Assembly: GCA_021737045.1 (NCBI GenBank)
Contig: JAIPES010000014.1
Location: 1 to 45,134, forward strand
Direction: 5' to 3'
From: Desulfobacteraceae bacterium
GTDB lineage: Bacteria > Desulfobacterota > Desulfobacteria > Desulfobacterales > Desulfosalsimonadaceae
Length of the DNA stretch: 45,134 nt
The translations under genes were made by a program, and so were the position numbers. Below are positions 43,914-45,134 of this stretch, one piece after another. Position 1 is the first letter of the stretch. Each line of letters starts with the position of its first letter. The notes beneath the pieces were generated by a model. It did no database searches. It was not told where the DNA came from and was given only the letters and a program-made list of their open reading frames with translations.

Positions 43914-45134
43914 TCATTTTCTTCCACCGGGAGCGTCACGATTTGCCGAAAGCTTCTTTGGAAAGAAGAGCATTACAGCGGCCAGCAGGGAACCCATCCC
44001 CATTATCAGGGCAACGGTGGGCAGCTTTGCCCCGATCTGCAAAAATACACCGGCCAGGATGGGGGAGAGCACAGCGCCGGCCCGTCCAACGCCGATGACA
44101 AAGCCTGTACCCGTGGCTCTGACATCCGTGGGAAAGGCAACGGCAAGGAGCGAATACAGACCGGAAATGCCGGCATTTGCGAAAAAGCCGGCCAGCGCCG
44201 CCAATAGTTTGATCTGGGTGAGTTCGGGACCGGTTCGACCAAATACCGCAACAAATAGCGATGTGAGCACCATGATCAGCACGGTCAGCTTCTTCAACGC
44301 GATCCGTGTGGTCAACCACCCGAAAACCGCGCCGCCCAGTGCCCCGCCCAAACTGGCCCAAACCAGGACTCCGCCGGCAAGGGCGGGAGAAAACCCCATG
44401 TCGGCAACGACCTTGGGAGACCATTTCAGAATGAAGTAGAAGGTGGTGATGTGAAGGAAATAGGCAGCGGTCAGTATCAGGGTTATCGGAAGGATGGATG
44501 GCGAAAAAATGCTCCAAACAGCCTTTTTCTCTTTTGTCTCCCGGATTTCGGGCAGTTTTTCGATACCTGGAAAATTCATTCTTGCCAGTACGGCATTAAT
44601 CTTTCCCAAGGCCCCTTTGGGCTGCCTGTTTGTCAGCCAGTGCACGGATTCGGGCACAAGAACGTATACCGCAAGGGCCAGGATGCCGGTTACCGCAGCG
44701 CCGAAGTAAAATATGGAACGCCAGTCGTGGGCCTGGAGCAGGTGTGAGGCGATCATGCCCCCGAAGGTGCCGCCTAAAGGGTAGCCGATAACCATCAATG
44801 AAATGCTCATCCCCCGGCGTTTGATATTGGAAAACTCCGCTACTATCGCATTGACACAGGCCAGAATACCGCCGATGCCCAAACCCACCAGAATCCGCCA
44901 GACAGAAAGTTGAATGGGATTGGAAGCGGTGGTGACCAAAAACATACCGGCGGACATGGCAATCAGGCAGCCCAGGACCGTGGGCCGCCTGCCGAACCTG
45001 TCCGCCACGCTCCCCAGGAAAAAGGAACCCACAGCCATACCGATCAATTCCATGGCCATAACCACTCCCAGGGCAGCCTGGGGTATCCCCCACTCACTGG
45101 CTATACCCGGCGCGGCAAAACTGATGGACAAGAC
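43914..45134 (-). CDS. MFS transporter, 5' end cut by the window
   Basis: 406 codons are visible; the N-terminus lies outside the window because the frame stays open (GTC, TTG) to the last base. The MFS motif after helix 2 is GSVADRFGRRPTVLG. A central loop (NRQPKGALGKINAVLARMNF) and twelve-helix spacing follow. The style (FAAPGIASEWGIPQAALG, IWQ-free GRRP loop, FYFILKWSPKVVADMG) is closest to the aromatic-acid:H+ symporter (AAHS) group, which is an inference. It is probably the first visible gene of the methyltransferase operon and imports its substrate. Confidence 0.8.
   Translation of the reverse strand, partial: VLSISFAAPGIASEWGIPQAALGVVMAMELIGMAVGSFFLGSVADRFGRRPTVLGCLIAMSAGMFLVTTASNPIQLSVWRILVGLGIGGILACVNAIVAEFSNIKRRGMSISLMVIGYPLGGTFGGMIASHLLQAHDWRSIFYFGAAVTGILALAVYVLVPESVHWLTNRQPKGALGKINAVLARMNFPGIEKLPEIRETKEKKAVWSIFSPSILPITLILTAAYFLHITTFYFILKWSPKVVADMGFSPALAGGVLVWASLGGALGGAVFGWLTTRIALKKLTVLIMVLTSLFVAVFGRTGPELTQIKLLAALAGFFANAGISGLYSLLAVAFPTDVRATGTGFVIGVGRAGAVLSPILAGVFLQIGAKLPTVALIMGMGSLLAAVMLFFPKKLSANRDAPGGRK

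Overview
The window reads as a chromosomal stretch of an anaerobic, Gram-negative, respiratory bacterium. The most likely source is a Desulfobacterota (Desulfobacterales-like) sulfate reducer, but no dissimilatory sulfate gene lies in the window, so this is inferred from gene content and style. The supporting signs are a corrinoid methyltransferase operon feeding tetrahydrofolate, a two-gene SUF system, an Mla-type outer-membrane lipid transporter, a large sigma54-dependent regulator, and intergenic repeats whose translations (SRTDKY..FFEIAQALILNF) I recall from that group.

Region 1 (1-6820, + strand): lipA-sucA-sucB-lpdA, i.e. lipoate synthase plus a complete NAD-linked 2-oxoglutarate dehydrogenase complex. 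Region 2 (6835-21087, - strand): a full complex I operon in the order nuoA-nuoBCD-E-F-G-H-I-J-K-L-M-N, with B, C and D fused into one protein. The two regions converge with 14 bp between them and make a logical pair: one produces NADH and the other oxidises it. A 301-bp MITE-like element with a clean 7-bp target duplication is inserted between nuoBCD and nuoE.

Region 3 (21291-28689, + strand): maf, a YggS-type PLP protein, queH, an M48 protease with TPRs, and an Mla-type lipid ABC transporter (STAS-MlaE fusion, MlaF, MlaD, PqiC-like lipoprotein). Region 4 (28696-35575, - strand): nif3-like, zinc-ribbon coiled-coil protein, rnpB (RNase P RNA, with a near-consensus promoter inside the upstream gene), sufC, sufB/D, an unusual 439-aa protein ending in an HPr-like domain, ispD and a nitroreductase.

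Region 5 (35576-45134, - strand): an MFS transporter (cut by the window end), methyltetrahydrofolate:corrinoid methyltransferase, corrinoid protein, UroD-family methyltransferase and an outer-membrane porin form a probable operon. A 1052-aa sigma54 activator (TPR-like, GAF, AAA+, Fis HTH) follows. The set looks like an uptake-and-demethylation module for a methylated, possibly methoxyaromatic, substrate. The regulator gene sits between two further copies of the MITE-like family, one with its own 7-bp target duplication. Several ORF-track starts were moved inward on the basis of ribosome binding sites, family start points or stop/start overlaps. No tRNA, CRISPR array, IS transposase or recognisable riboswitch was seen.
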